NCBI GenBank assembly: GCA_036271315.1 | Contig: DATBAV010000003.1 | Location: 1-64,000, forward strand | Length of the DNA: 64,000 bases | Direction of reading: 5' to 3' | Source of the DNA: VRUE01 sp036271315 | Lineage (GTDB): Bacteria > Actinomycetota > Thermoleophilia > Solirubrobacterales > 70-9 | Shown here: in pieces, positions 8,095 through 16,604 of the stretch | How the letters are laid out: the number at the start of each line of letters is the position of its first letter | Numbering within the stretch: the stretch's first letter is position 1 | Program-made: the position numbers and the translations under genes | Notes under the pieces: generated by a model | Databases searched by the model: none | What the model was told of the DNA's origin: nothing | Seen by the model: only the letters and a program-made list of their open reading frames with translations

Positions 8095-9045
8095 ATGTCA
8101 GATCCAGCCTTCAGCATCGTGATCACGACCTACAACCGGGCCCGGATCGTATGCCGCTGCATAGACAGCGCCCTAGCGCAGACCTTCGCCGACATCGAGG
8201 TCGTCGTCGTCGACGACGGCTCCGCCGACGAGACGCAAGCGGTTCTCGCCGAGCGCTACGACGATCCACGCCTGCGCGTCGTCGCCCACGAGTCCAACCG
8301 CGGCATCAACCCCTCACGCCACACCGGCGCCAGCAACGCGCGCGGCGAGTGGGTCGTGGTCGTCGACAGCGACGACGAGCTGGTGCCGGGCGCGCTCGAG
8401 CGCCTGCACGAGCTGATCGCCGGCCTGTCCCCCGAGGTGCGGGTGCTGCGCAGCCGCCAGCTCCACGACGACGGCCACGTCACCCCCAGCTTCGTCCCCG
8501 ACGGCCCCTACGGCTACGAGGGTCGCATCCGCTGGGCCGAGGCCGAGGGCGGCAACGACGCCGCCCGCTGCCTACAGCGCGCCGTCTTCGCCGACGCGCC
8601 GTACATCGACGGCCGCCGCGGCGCGATGGAGACGCTCTTCGAGCTAAACCTGGCCGAACGCGAGACCAGCGTCTGCGTCGAGGACGTGACGACCAAGGTC
8701 CACGCCGACGCCCCCGACAGCTGGCTGCGCGCCGCAGGCGCCGCCGATGTCGTCCCCCGCCTGCAGCGCGAGGCCGCCGACATGCTCTGGATGGCCGAGA
8801 CGACCCTGGAGCGCCACGGCGAAGCGTTGCGGCGCTGGGGCCCGCGCCAGTACGTCACCGTCCTGCGCATCGGCGCCACCCAGGCCTTCATCCTCGGCAA
8901 GCGCCGCCTCGGTACCCGCTACTCCCTGCGCGCCCTGCGCCGCAAGCCGTTCACCCCCGCCGCCTGGGTCACCCTTCTGCTCGGCCTGCTTGGCCCCAGC
9001 GCCACGGCCCGCGGCGCCGTCGCCTACCGCCGTATCGCTGCCTGA
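8095..9045 (+). CDS. Glycosyltransferase family 2
   Basis: A 316-residue GT-A enzyme. The start chosen is the ATG at 8095, giving SDPAFSIVITTYNRARIV at the canonical first strand; the upstream open frame lies over the deacetylase gene. Motifs: VVVDDGSADET (nucleotide binding) and VVVVDSDDEL (DxD-like metal site). The C-terminal third is helical and basic. It presumably transfers a sugar from an NDP donor in polymer assembly; donor and acceptor cannot be deduced. It is divergent from the deacetylase gene with back-to-back start codons. Confidence 0.87.
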   Translation: MSDPAFSIVITTYNRARIVCRCIDSALAQTFADIEVVVVDDGSADETQAVLAERYDDPRLRVVAHESNRGINPSRHTGASNARGEWVVVVDSDDELVPGALERLHELIAGLSPEVRVLRSRQLHDDGHVTPSFVPDGPYGYEGRIRWAEAEGGNDAARCLQRAVFADAPYIDGRRGAMETLFELNLAERETSVCVEDVTTKVHADAPDSWLRAAGAADVVPRLQREAADMLWMAETTLERHGEALRRWGPRQYVTVLRIGATQAFILGKRRLGTRYSLRALRRKPFTPAAWVTLLLGLLGPSATARGAVAYRRIAA

Positions 9046-9056
9046 ACGGAATCGAT

Positions 9057-9839
9057 TCAGCGCGTCCCACTTGCAGACTCGTGGATGACGCCTTCGATCG
9101 CGGCGACCACGGTGTCGGGGTCCTTGCTGAGGATCTGCGTGTGCTTGCGGGGCGTCGTTGCGAATACGGAGACGCGCTTGTTGCTCTCCTCGGCGTCGGC
9201 AACAGCAGCGCGCACCGTGCGCATCTCGTCCTCGGTGGCGCCCGAGTGGGCTCCGCTGCCAACCACGAACACGGTCGGGCACTCCAGCGCCGCGAAGTCG
9301 GGGCCGAGTTCGCCGTTGACGGCGTCCATCTCGATCACGACGTCCGCGGACTCGGCGGGAGACATCCGGGCCGAGCGGCCGAGCGCTGCCAGGATGCGCA
9401 TGATCCACCCCAGCCGACGGAACTGGATGCGGACCTTCTGCTTTCCGGCCTCGTCGAACATGGCGATCGGATATGCGCCGTCGATCAGCACCAGCCCGCC
9501 GACCCGCTCGGGGTTCTGAGCCGCGTAGCGCACCGCGATCGTGGCGCCGTGAGACCAGCCGACGAGGATCGGGCGTTCGACACCGGTCGCGTCGATGACC
9601 CGTCCGACGTCGTCGACCGCCGCCCTTACGGAGTAGTCGGCCGATCTGGCCGACTTCCCGCGCGCCCGCGCGTCGAACCGCACCGTGCGGTACTTCCCGT
9701 CAAGACGGCGGATGACGCGGCCCCAGTTCCGCACGGTGCCAAAGCCGCCGCTGAGGAAAAGTAGGGCAGGCATGCCGCCCGGGGCGTCGACGGCGTAGAG
9801 CCGGGTGTCTGCGGCAGGAATGGTGAGTTGACGTGACAT
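9057..9839 (-). CDS. Alpha/beta hydrolase
   Basis: A 260-residue alpha/beta-hydrolase fold protein. The oxyanion region is FLSGGFGTVRNW, the nucleophile elbow is GWSHGAT (Ser), and a late His in RKHTQIL is the likely triad member. RTVRFDARARGKSARS is the usual strand-loop after the oxyanion hole. No signal peptide is visible. It sits with the adjacent GFA-family gene inside the polysaccharide locus but has no obvious role in it. The substrate is unknown. Confidence 0.8.
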   Translation of the reverse strand: MSRQLTIPAADTRLYAVDAPGGMPALLFLSGGFGTVRNWGRVIRRLDGKYRTVRFDARARGKSARSADYSVRAAVDDVGRVIDATGVERPILVGWSHGATIAVRYAAQNPERVGGLVLIDGAYPIAMFDEAGKQKVRIQFRRLGWIMRILAALGRSARMSPAESADVVIEMDAVNGELGPDFAALECPTVFVVGSGAHSGATEDEMRTVRAAVADAEESNKRVSVFATTPRKHTQILSKDPDTVVAAIEGVIHESASGTR

Positions 9840-9884
9840 CGCGGTTTCGCGCGAAACGATTACCCACCAGGTGCAAGTTCAAGC

Positions 9885-10331
9885 TTAGGAATCTGGCGGC
9901 GAGGCGCCTGGATGGATCCGCTCTGGAAACCTGGGCAGGCCGTCGTCCGGGACCGGCGCCCATGGCGCGGCGTAGTCCGTGAACTGGTGTGCACTCAGGC
10001 GGATGCCGGGGTCCTCGTCAAGGGCGCCCATGCGGATGGCGAGCAGTTCGGGGTTGTCGGGGTGATTGGTGAACAGCTGGCTGCCGCATTTGGAGCAAAA
10101 GACCTTGACGTACCCGCCATCGCCGGGGTCCCACGAGCGAATCAGCTCCTCGCCGGAGACGGTTCGGTAGGAACCGGGCACGGTCAGAGCCGTCGTCGAC
10201 ACCCCCGTGCCGGTGCGCCGTTGGCAGCGCTTGCAGTGACAGAAGAGAGCACCGAGCAGGGGCTCGGAAACCTCGAAGCGGACCTCGCCGCACATGCATC
10301 CTCCGGTCAGCGGCAGCGCTGGATCTGGCAC
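9885..10331 (-). CDS. GFA/CENP-V family zinc-binding protein
   Basis: A 148-residue protein of the GFA (glutathione-dependent formaldehyde-activating enzyme / CENP-V) fold. Zinc ligands are clear: GGCMCGEVRF, then CHCKRCQRRTG and FCSKCGSQLF. Family members are annotated as formaldehyde-glutathione condensing enzymes but most have unproven activity. The C-terminal LPRFPERI ending is common in actinobacterial members. It lies 45 nt upstream of the hydrolase gene on the same strand and 9 nt downstream of the flippase gene. Confidence 0.85.
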   Translation of the reverse strand: MPDPALPLTGGCMCGEVRFEVSEPLLGALFCHCKRCQRRTGTGVSTTALTVPGSYRTVSGEELIRSWDPGDGGYVKVFCSKCGSQLFTNHPDNPELLAIRMGALDEDPGIRLSAHQFTDYAAPWAPVPDDGLPRFPERIHPGASPPDS

Positions 10332-10340
10332 TCGTGCAGC

Positions 10341-11633
10341 CTAGCGGGTGGTTTTCGACACACGAAAGAGCACCGGCCGCAGCAGAGTCGCCAGCAGGAC
10401 CAGTGCCAGCGCAGTCTGGCTGGCGGTCCAGACGTAGCCGACGGCGTCGATGCCGAGGCTGGGCAGGAGCAGGGCGCTGAAGAGGAGGACGGCGACGCAG
10501 TGGGCGCCCTGGATGGAGACGACGATGCGGCCGCGGTGCTCGATGCGGGCGACGCTGATCCCCAGGGTGACGATCGCGTTGGGGACCATGCCGATCATCA
10601 GCAGGCGCAGCAGCGAGGAGCCTTCGTCGGCATAGGCCTGACCGAAGACGAGCAATGCCAGCGGCGCGACCAAGGCGACGAGGGCCGCGACCGGGATCAG
10701 CAGGCGCATCGTCTGCCGCAGCGCCCGCCGCGAGAGGTCGCGCAGGCGATCCATGTCGGTCGCCGCCTCGACCGTCAGCGAGGTCATCACGTTGAGCGCG
10801 ATCAGCTCGATCGCCAGCGAGACCATCCAGGGCACGTAGAAGTAGGCGGCGTCGGCGGCGCTGACCCGATTGGCGACGAGGATCGGCATGTAGAGGTTGC
10901 CGGCGAGGGTGAAGAGCTTGCCGGCGTAGTTGCCGGTCGCCATCGAGAGCAGCTTGCTGCGGTCGAGCGTCCCCTCGCTCGAGACGCTCGGGATCAGCCG
11001 TTTGAAGATCAGGTAGTTGACGATGACGACGGCGAAGGCGAGCGGCGCGGTCCAGGCGACGAAGGGTCCAGAGCCGGTCAGCGTGCTCGCCAGCACGATC
11101 AGCAGCAGCAGCTTGGCCAGGGCGTAGAGCGAGTTCTCGAGCGGGATCCACTTGGCTGCCCGCAGGCCGGTGAGGACGCTGTCTTGGAGGGTGAAGATCG
11201 TCGTCGCGCCGGTGGCAAGGACGAAGCCGATCAGCCAACCGCCACCGCCGAGGAAACCCAGCTTCGGCGACCAGACGCCAGTGGTGAGGGCGGCCAGCAG
11301 CCCGAAGATCAGGGCCAGGGAGATGGTGAGCATGTAGCTGCGGCTGACCAGGCGGCGGGTCGAGCCGCCGGCTACGGGCAGGTAGCGGACCAGCACCGCC
11401 GAGAGGCCGAGCGTGCAGGCTTCGGCGACCAGGGTCATCGCCGAGATCGCCGCCGCGTTGAGACCGACGACGCGGGCGCTGTAGGAGTGGGCGGCGAGCG
11501 CCCAGAAGCCGACCCCGAGCAGGCTGGTCACCCCGGTGCCGAGGATCAGGTAGTAGCCGGTGCGGTAGAGCGGATCGCTGAGGTGCTCGCGCAGGCGAGC
11601 GCGGCTGCTCAGTGCGGATCCGGGAGTCGCCAC
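10341..11633 (-). CDS. Polysaccharide flippase-like membrane protein (Wzx/MVF superfamily)
   Basis: A 430-residue protein with about 12 hydrophobic helices and a short cytoplasmic N-terminus. The first helix region (TGYYLILGTGVTSLLGVGFWALAA) and the family's SAVLVRYLP motif near the third helix fit oligosaccharide flippases that move lipid-linked sugar units across the membrane. It lies 4 nt downstream of a GT4 gene on the same strand, so the two are surely co-transcribed. A flippase together with an ABC exporter in one locus is unusual, as these normally represent alternative export routes. Confidence 0.85.
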   Translation of the reverse strand: MATPGSALSSRARLREHLSDPLYRTGYYLILGTGVTSLLGVGFWALAAHSYSARVVGLNAAAISAMTLVAEACTLGLSAVLVRYLPVAGGSTRRLVSRSYMLTISLALIFGLLAALTTGVWSPKLGFLGGGGWLIGFVLATGATTIFTLQDSVLTGLRAAKWIPLENSLYALAKLLLLIVLASTLTGSGPFVAWTAPLAFAVVIVNYLIFKRLIPSVSSEGTLDRSKLLSMATGNYAGKLFTLAGNLYMPILVANRVSAADAAYFYVPWMVSLAIELIALNVMTSLTVEAATDMDRLRDLSRRALRQTMRLLIPVAALVALVAPLALLVFGQAYADEGSSLLRLLMIGMVPNAIVTLGISVARIEHRGRIVVSIQGAHCVAVLLFSALLLPSLGIDAVGYVWTASQTALALVLLATLLRPVLFRVSKTTR

Positions 11634-11637
11634 GCCC

Positions 11638-12876
11638 TCACCCCGCCGCAGGGGCTCGGTCCCGCCGCGCGGCCAGCGCTACCTCGTAGGCCTGCTCGAA
11701 CTGGGGCACGACCCTTCCCGGGGAGAACTCGGCGGCGTGACCGTGCGCCGCGACCCCGAGCCGCTCCCGCAGGGCGGGCTCGTCGACGAGCCGCTTGATC
11801 GCCGCGGCGAGCGCCACTGCATTGGCAGGGGGCACCAACAGGCCGGTCTCGCCGTCGACGACGACGTCGCTGAGGCCGCCGATGTCCGAGGCGATTATCG
11901 GCTTGCCCGCGGCCGCCGTCTCCAGCGCCACCAGCCCGAAGGTCTCGGGCAGGATCGAGGGCACGACCGTGAAGAGCGAGCGGCGCAGCGCCTCGATCGC
12001 ATAGCGGTGCGGCATCGGCCCCAGCGCCACCACGCCCGGCAGGCTCGCCACCTCCTCGAGGAAGCAGCGGCCGACCAAGACCAGCGGCGGCGGATTGTGC
12101 AGCGAGCGGTAGGCCTCGGCCAAGACAGCCCCGCCCTTGTCGACGGTGACGTCGCCGAAGTAGAGGATGAAGGGCTCGCTCGGCAAGCTGGCCAGGTGGG
12201 GGTCGCCGGCCGGCAGCGGCTCGGGCAGCTCGCGGATCAGGTTCGGCACCACGCGGCAGTTCTCGGCGTCCTCGAGCCCACAGCGCAGGCGGACCGCCTC
12301 GCTGACCGGCAAAAAGACGTCGACGTGGCGGCGCACCCAGGGCTCCGAGGCGCGGGTGAGGAGCGCCACTCCCGCCCCCTTGAGCGGGCTGTAGTAGTCG
12401 GCCGCGCAGCGCACGCACTTGGCCAGGCCGGGACCGCTGCAGGGCGCACCGCGGTTGAGGAAGCGCTTGGTTGCGCAGACGAGGCCGTAGTCGTGCATCG
12501 AGAGGACGAGCGCGGGCCCAGCGCGGCGATCGAGCGGCAGGTAGGAGTTGAGCAGCCAGTTGTGGGCGTGGACGACGTCGGGGCGCTCGCGGCGCAGCAG
12601 GCGGCGCAGCGCCAACATCGCCTCGGGGTCGGGGGCCGGCGGCGCGTGGCGGCGCTCGTCATCGAGGCCGATGCCCGGCATCCGGTAAGTGGCGCTGTCG
12701 AGCGCGTGCACGGCAACCCCGTTCTCGAGCGGCGGCGCTCCCGCCCCGGGCTGGCGCAAAGTCGCGACCGAGACCTCGTGGCCGCGGCCGACCAGCTCGA
12801 CGCTGAGATCCTCGACGACCCGCTCGACACCGCCGACGATCGGCGCGTAGGACTGGGCAAGCATCAGGATTCGCAT
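11638..12876 (-). CDS. Glycosyltransferase family 4 (GT-B fold)
   Basis: A 412-residue retaining glycosyltransferase. The ATG at 12876 gives MRILMLAQSYAPIVGGVERVVEDL, the standard GT4 N-terminus with its GGVE motif; the open frame upstream lacks support. The C-terminal GT-B domain shows FILYFGDVTVDKGG, VPSILPETFGLVALETAAAGKPIIASDIGG (ending in the EX7E-type donor site; partial PETFGLVALETAAAGKP) and GLLVPPAN. A Cys-rich stretch (CSGPGLAKCVRCAADYY) in the N-terminal domain occurs in a subset of actinobacterial GT4 proteins and may bind metal. It is divergent from the GT2-GT4 fusion gene across a 47-nt spacer. Confidence 0.9.
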   Translation of the reverse strand: MRILMLAQSYAPIVGGVERVVEDLSVELVGRGHEVSVATLRQPGAGAPPLENGVAVHALDSATYRMPGIGLDDERRHAPPAPDPEAMLALRRLLRRERPDVVHAHNWLLNSYLPLDRRAGPALVLSMHDYGLVCATKRFLNRGAPCSGPGLAKCVRCAADYYSPLKGAGVALLTRASEPWVRRHVDVFLPVSEAVRLRCGLEDAENCRVVPNLIRELPEPLPAGDPHLASLPSEPFILYFGDVTVDKGGAVLAEAYRSLHNPPPLVLVGRCFLEEVASLPGVVALGPMPHRYAIEALRRSLFTVVPSILPETFGLVALETAAAGKPIIASDIGGLSDVVVDGETGLLVPPANAVALAAAIKRLVDEPALRERLGVAAHGHAAEFSPGRVVPQFEQAYEVALAARRDRAPAAG

Positions 12877-12923
12877 CGACCCCGCCGATCGTAGCGTCCA
12901 CACCCGCGTGCCAGAATCGCCCC

Positions 12924-15020
12924 GTGCCCGACCCCTCTGCCCATCAAGTCGACTCCAGATCGCCTTCGATTTCGGTGCTGATCTGCGCCTACACGCTCGA
13001 CCGGCTCGACGTACTCTCGCAGGCGATCGATTCGGTCCGAGCGCAGTCGCTGGCCGCGCACGAGATCGTGCTCTGCATCGACCACTCGCCTGAGCTGCTG
13101 GCCGAAGCCGAGCGCCGCTGGCCTGAGGTGCGCCTGGTCGAGAACCACGAGGAACAGGGGCTCTCGGGCGCCCGCAACAGCGGCGTCGCCGTCTGCGGCG
13201 GCGAGGTCGTCGCCTTCCTCGACGACGACGCCCTCGCCGCCCCCGACTGGCTCGAGCGCCTCGCCGAGGCCTACCGCGACCCCGACGTGCTCGGCGCCGG
13301 CGGCACCGTGCGACCGGCCTGGATCGCCGGCAAGCCGAGCTGGTTCCCGCCCGAGTTCGACTGGGTCGTCGGCTGCACCCACTCCGGCATGCCGAAGCAG
13401 CGCGAAGCCGTCCGCAACCTGGTCGGCGCCAACATGTCGCTGCGCCGCGAGGCCCTGTGCGAGGTCGGCGGCTTCCGCCACGAGCTGGGGCGGATCGGGA
13501 CGATCCCGGCCGGCTGCGAGGAGACCGACCTCTGCATCCGCGTCGGCAAGCGCTGGCCCGAGGGCAAGATCCTCTACGACCCCGCCGCCGCGGTCGACCA
13601 CTACGTCCCCGCCGCTCGCGGCACCCGCGAGTACTTCACCTCGCGCTGCCGCGGCGAGGGGCGCTCGAAGGCCGTCCTGGCGGGACTCGTCGGCAGCGAG
13701 TCGGGGCTGGAAGCCGAGCGCACCTACACCAGCCGCACACTGCCGCTGGGCGTCCTGCGCGGTATCGGCGACGCCTTCCGCGGCGACCTCGGCGGACTCT
13801 CGCGGGCGGCGATGATCGTCACCGGCCTGTTCACTACAACGGCCGGCTACCTCTCCGGCGGGCGCGAGCGCAAGCGCCTCGAAAAGCGCCGCCTCGCCGC
13901 GGGTGAGCGCGAGGACGGCGGGGACAGACTTCGGGTGCTGATGGTGACCCCGCTCAGCCCGCTGCACCAGGGCGGCGTCGAGCGCCACGTGATGGAAGTG
14001 AGCAAGCGGACGGCCGCCGCGGGCGCCGAGGTCGAGGTGCTCTGCACCGAACCGGGCGGGCCGAAGCTGCAGGAGGAGGAGCGCAACGGGGTCACGATCC
14101 GCACCGTGCGCGCCTGGCCCGCCGAGCGCGACTGGTGCCTGGCGCCGCGGATCTGGCGCGAGATGTCGCGCCGGCCCTGGGACGTCGTCCACGTCCAGTC
14201 CTACCACACGTTCGTCGCCCCGCTGGCGATGCTGCGAGCGCTGACGCTCGGCATCCCTTACGTCGTCACTTTCCACGGCGGCGGTCACTCCTCCGAGGCT
14301 CGCAACAAGGTCCGCGGCCTGCAACGAGCGCTGCTGCGACCGCTGCTGAAGCGCGCCGAGCGCCTCGTCGCCGTCGCCCGCTTCGAGATCGAGGAGTACG
14401 GCGGCGAGCTGGGCATCCCGGTCGAGAAGTTCGTCCTGATCCCCAACGGCACCGACCTCGCCTTCTCCGACGCCGGCAATGCCAACGGCAAGCCCGAGGG
14501 ACCGCCGGCGATCGCCTCGATCGGCAGGTTGGAGCGCTATAAGGGCCATCATCGCGTGATCGACGCCTTTCCCTTCGTCCTCAAGCGCGAACCTGAGGCA
14601 AGGCTGGTGATCGTCGGCACCGGCCCCTACGAAGGGGAGCTGCGCAAGCAGGCGCAAGCGCTTGGGATAGCGGAAAAGGTCGAGTTCACCAGCACCCCTC
14701 CCGACCAGCCAGCGGCGATGGCAGAACTGCTGCAAGGAATTTCCCTCGTCGTCCTGCTCAGCGACTTCGAGACGCATCCGCTGGTCGCGCTCGAGGCGGC
14801 GGCGGCGGGGCGCCGCCTGCTGGTCGCCGACGCCAGCGGCCTCGGCGAGCTCGCCGCCGACGGCTTCGCCCGCCCGATCCCGCTCGACGAAAGCCCGGAG
14901 GGAGTCGGCGAGGCCGTGATCGAGGAGCTGGCCAAGCCGCCGCAGACCAAGCGCCCGCAGCTCAGCTCCTGGGACGAGTGCGCCGCCGAGCTGCTGGCGC
15001 TCTACCGCTCGCTGGCCTGA
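12924..15020 (+). CDS. Bifunctional GT2-GT4 fusion glycosyltransferase
   Basis: A 698-residue protein from a GTG start. Residues ~10-300 are a GT2 domain (SVLICAYTLDRLD, SGARNSGV, VAFLDDDALAAPDW, GANMSLRREAL, EETDLCIRV). A basic linker follows (GGRERKRLEKRRLAAGER), then residues ~340-698 are a GT4 domain (VLMVTPLSPLHQGGVERHVMEV, FHGGGHSSEA, VLIPNGTDL, IGRLERYKGHHRVIDAF, LLSDFETHPLVALEAAAAG). Fusing two transferases suggests it adds two consecutive sugars to one acceptor, which is inference. No membrane helices are clear. The five GH26 genes follow on the same strand after a 78-nt gap. Confidence 0.92.
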   Translation: MPDPSAHQVDSRSPSISVLICAYTLDRLDVLSQAIDSVRAQSLAAHEIVLCIDHSPELLAEAERRWPEVRLVENHEEQGLSGARNSGVAVCGGEVVAFLDDDALAAPDWLERLAEAYRDPDVLGAGGTVRPAWIAGKPSWFPPEFDWVVGCTHSGMPKQREAVRNLVGANMSLRREALCEVGGFRHELGRIGTIPAGCEETDLCIRVGKRWPEGKILYDPAAAVDHYVPAARGTREYFTSRCRGEGRSKAVLAGLVGSESGLEAERTYTSRTLPLGVLRGIGDAFRGDLGGLSRAAMIVTGLFTTTAGYLSGGRERKRLEKRRLAAGEREDGGDRLRVLMVTPLSPLHQGGVERHVMEVSKRTAAAGAEVEVLCTEPGGPKLQEEERNGVTIRTVRAWPAERDWCLAPRIWREMSRRPWDVVHVQSYHTFVAPLAMLRALTLGIPYVVTFHGGGHSSEARNKVRGLQRALLRPLLKRAERLVAVARFEIEEYGGELGIPVEKFVLIPNGTDLAFSDAGNANGKPEGPPAIASIGRLERYKGHHRVIDAFPFVLKREPEARLVIVGTGPYEGELRKQAQALGIAEKVEFTSTPPDQPAAMAELLQGISLVVLLSDFETHPLVALEAAAAGRRLLVADASGLGELAADGFARPIPLDESPEGVGEAVIEELAKPPQTKRPQLSSWDECAAELLALYRSLA

Positions 15021-15031
15021 ACCAGCCACCG

Positions 15032-15043
15032 GGACAAACGTCC
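15032..15043. promoter_or_regulatory. Shared 12-bp motif upstream of GH26 gene 1
   Basis: GGACAAACGTCC, 55 nt before the ATG. The exact reverse complement (GGACGTTTGTCC) lies upstream of GH26 gene 3 and an 11/12 match lies upstream of gene 2. The motif is itself semi-palindromic (GGAC-N4-GTCC). Probable regulator site; no binding protein is identified. Confidence 0.55.
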
Positions 15044-15074
15044 AGCCCAGTCCGGGTTCGACTGGAGGACCGCC

Positions 15075-15097
15075 CACGGGGGTCGATCACCCCCGTG
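15075..15097 (+). promoter_or_regulatory. Stem-loop between Shine-Dalgarno and start codon of GH26 gene 1
   Basis: A 9-bp perfect stem (CACGGGGGT / ACCCCCGTG) with a 5-nt loop ends one base before the ATG at 15099. The only good Shine-Dalgarno (GGAGG in ACTGGAGGAC) is ~30 nt upstream; if the stem is folded, the effective spacing becomes about 7 nt. Structure is seen in sequence; its role in translation is inference. Confidence 0.6.
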
Positions 15098-15098
15098 C

Positions 15099-16490
15099 AT
15101 GGCAACGCGCCCCTCCGACAACCGCCTTCGCTTTTTTCCGCTCCTCGGGATCTTCGCCCTGCTGAGCCTGCTCGTGCTCGGCGGCGCTCCGATGGCCAAA
15201 GCGGCGCCCCGCGGGATCTCGCGCTGCAAGGAGGCGCGCCCCGCCGGCAAGCCCGGCAAGGACTGCCACAGGGCCTCCGCCTCCAGCGTCAGGAACTCGC
15301 ACCACAAGTGGCCCACCCATAAGACTCCGACTCCCACCCCGGCACCAAGCGAAGGTCAGGCACCAACCCCGACGCCCCAGCCCGCTCCCGCTCCACAACC
15401 GGCTCCGACCCCCACTCCGGAACCCGAACCGACACCCGTGCTCGCTCCCGAAAACCCCGCGCCCGAACCGGCCCCAACCCCAGAATCCGCGCCGAGCCCA
15501 AGCCCCACCCCCGCCGCCCACTCGATCTTCTGGGGCGCCTGGATCGGCAAGCAGCTGACCGGCGAGCAGCCCCCCTGGGACATGGGCGCGGCGAGCAAAT
15601 TCGAGGAAATGGCCGGCAAGAAGCTCTCGATCCTCAACTTCTCCGCCCCCTTCGCCAACTGCCCCACCTCGGGCGGCTCCTGCAGCTTCTACAACTTCCC
15701 GGTCAACGAGATGAACGCGATCCGCTCGCACGGGGCAATCCCCTTCTACAGCTGGGCCTCGCAGTCGATTCCCTCGACCCGGACCGAGCCCAACTTCCAG
15801 CTCTCCGACGTGATCTCCGGCACCTACGACTCCTACATCCGCAAATTCGCCGAAGCCGCCAAGGCCTGGGGGCACCCGTTCTTCATCCGCTTCAACTGGG
15901 AGATGAACGGCGGCTGGTTCCCCTGGAGCGAGGGGGTCAACGGCAACAAATCCGGCGAATACGTCACCGCCTGGCGCCACGTGCACGACATCTTCGCCGC
16001 GGTCGGCGCCACCAACGTGAGCTGGGTCTGGTGCCCCAACGTCGATCCGACCAACGACTTCCAGAACCTCGAATCGCTCTATCCCGGCGACAAATACGTC
16101 GACTGGACCGGCCTCGACGGCTACAACTGGGGCACCAATCCGGCCAAGCCCGATCGCTGGCGCAGCTTCGACCAGCTCTACAAATCGACCTACGACACGA
16201 TCGCCAACCAGGTCGCCCCCTCGAAGCCGCTGATGATCAGCGAGATCGGCTCGACCGAGATCGGCGGCTCCAAGGCCGCCTGGATCCAGGACGCGCTGGC
16301 GAAAATCCCGAACAGCTACCCGAAGGTCCGCGGCGTGCTCTGGTTCGAGCAGTACGACGACGGCATGGACTGGCCGATCGAGACCTCGAGCAGCGCCAGC
16401 AGCGCCTTTGCCGCCGGGATCCAGAATCCGGCCTACGCCGAAAACAGCTTCGGCTCGCTGGGCTTCGGCCCGGTCCTGCCGCCCGGCTGA
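15099..16490 (+). CDS. Secreted GH26-like glycoside hydrolase, tandem copy 1 (Pro-rich linker)
   Basis: 463 residues. The signal peptide (RLRFFPLLGIFALLSLLVLG then AKAAP) implies export. Residues ~72-140 are a Pro/Thr/Ala-rich low-complexity linker, perhaps spanning the cell wall. The catalytic domain (~142-455) resembles GH26: acid/base Glu268 in FNWEMNGGWFPW and nucleophile Glu382 in MISEIGS, with aromatic sugar-site residues (WGAWIGKQLTGEQPPWDM, DWTGLDGYNWG). GH26 members cleave beta-mannans and related beta-glycans; here the setting beside glycosyltransferases and an exporter suggests trimming of the cell's own polymer. First of five tandem paralogues. Length without the linker is like the others. 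Confidence 0.85.
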   Translation: MATRPSDNRLRFFPLLGIFALLSLLVLGGAPMAKAAPRGISRCKEARPAGKPGKDCHRASASSVRNSHHKWPTHKTPTPTPAPSEGQAPTPTPQPAPAPQPAPTPTPEPEPTPVLAPENPAPEPAPTPESAPSPSPTPAAHSIFWGAWIGKQLTGEQPPWDMGAASKFEEMAGKKLSILNFSAPFANCPTSGGSCSFYNFPVNEMNAIRSHGAIPFYSWASQSIPSTRTEPNFQLSDVISGTYDSYIRKFAEAAKAWGHPFFIRFNWEMNGGWFPWSEGVNGNKSGEYVTAWRHVHDIFAAVGATNVSWVWCPNVDPTNDFQNLESLYPGDKYVDWTGLDGYNWGTNPAKPDRWRSFDQLYKSTYDTIANQVAPSKPLMISEIGSTEIGGSKAAWIQDALAKIPNSYPKVRGVLWFEQYDDGMDWPIETSSSASSAFAAGIQNPAYAENSFGSLGFGPVLPPG

Positions 16491-16542
16491 GACCGACCGG
16501 GCGTCGCAAAAGCGCCCGCTACGCCGTTTGTCAACGGCAATC

Positions 16543-16554
16543 GAACAAACGTCC
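16543..16554. promoter_or_regulatory. Shared motif upstream of GH26 gene 2
   Basis: GAACAAACGTCC, 11 of 12 matches to the motif before gene 1, 50 nt before the GTG start. A CGTTTGTC half-copy in the opposite orientation lies 19 nt upstream (16525-16532). Confidence 0.5.
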
Positions 16555-16604
16555 AATTGATCTTGCAAGGCTGAATCGGAGCCGGGCCAGGCCGATGGCT
16601 GGGG

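Noticed and set aside
9057..10331. Hydrolase/GFA gene pair as a recent insertion into the polysaccharide locus
   Set aside because: No flanking repeats, att-like sequence or composition change was seen, so there is no evidence of transfer.
12864..15077. 737-codon open frame on the minus strand opposite the GT2-GT4 fusion
   Set aside because: High-GC antisense shadow; the plus-strand frame carries all recognisable GT motifs.
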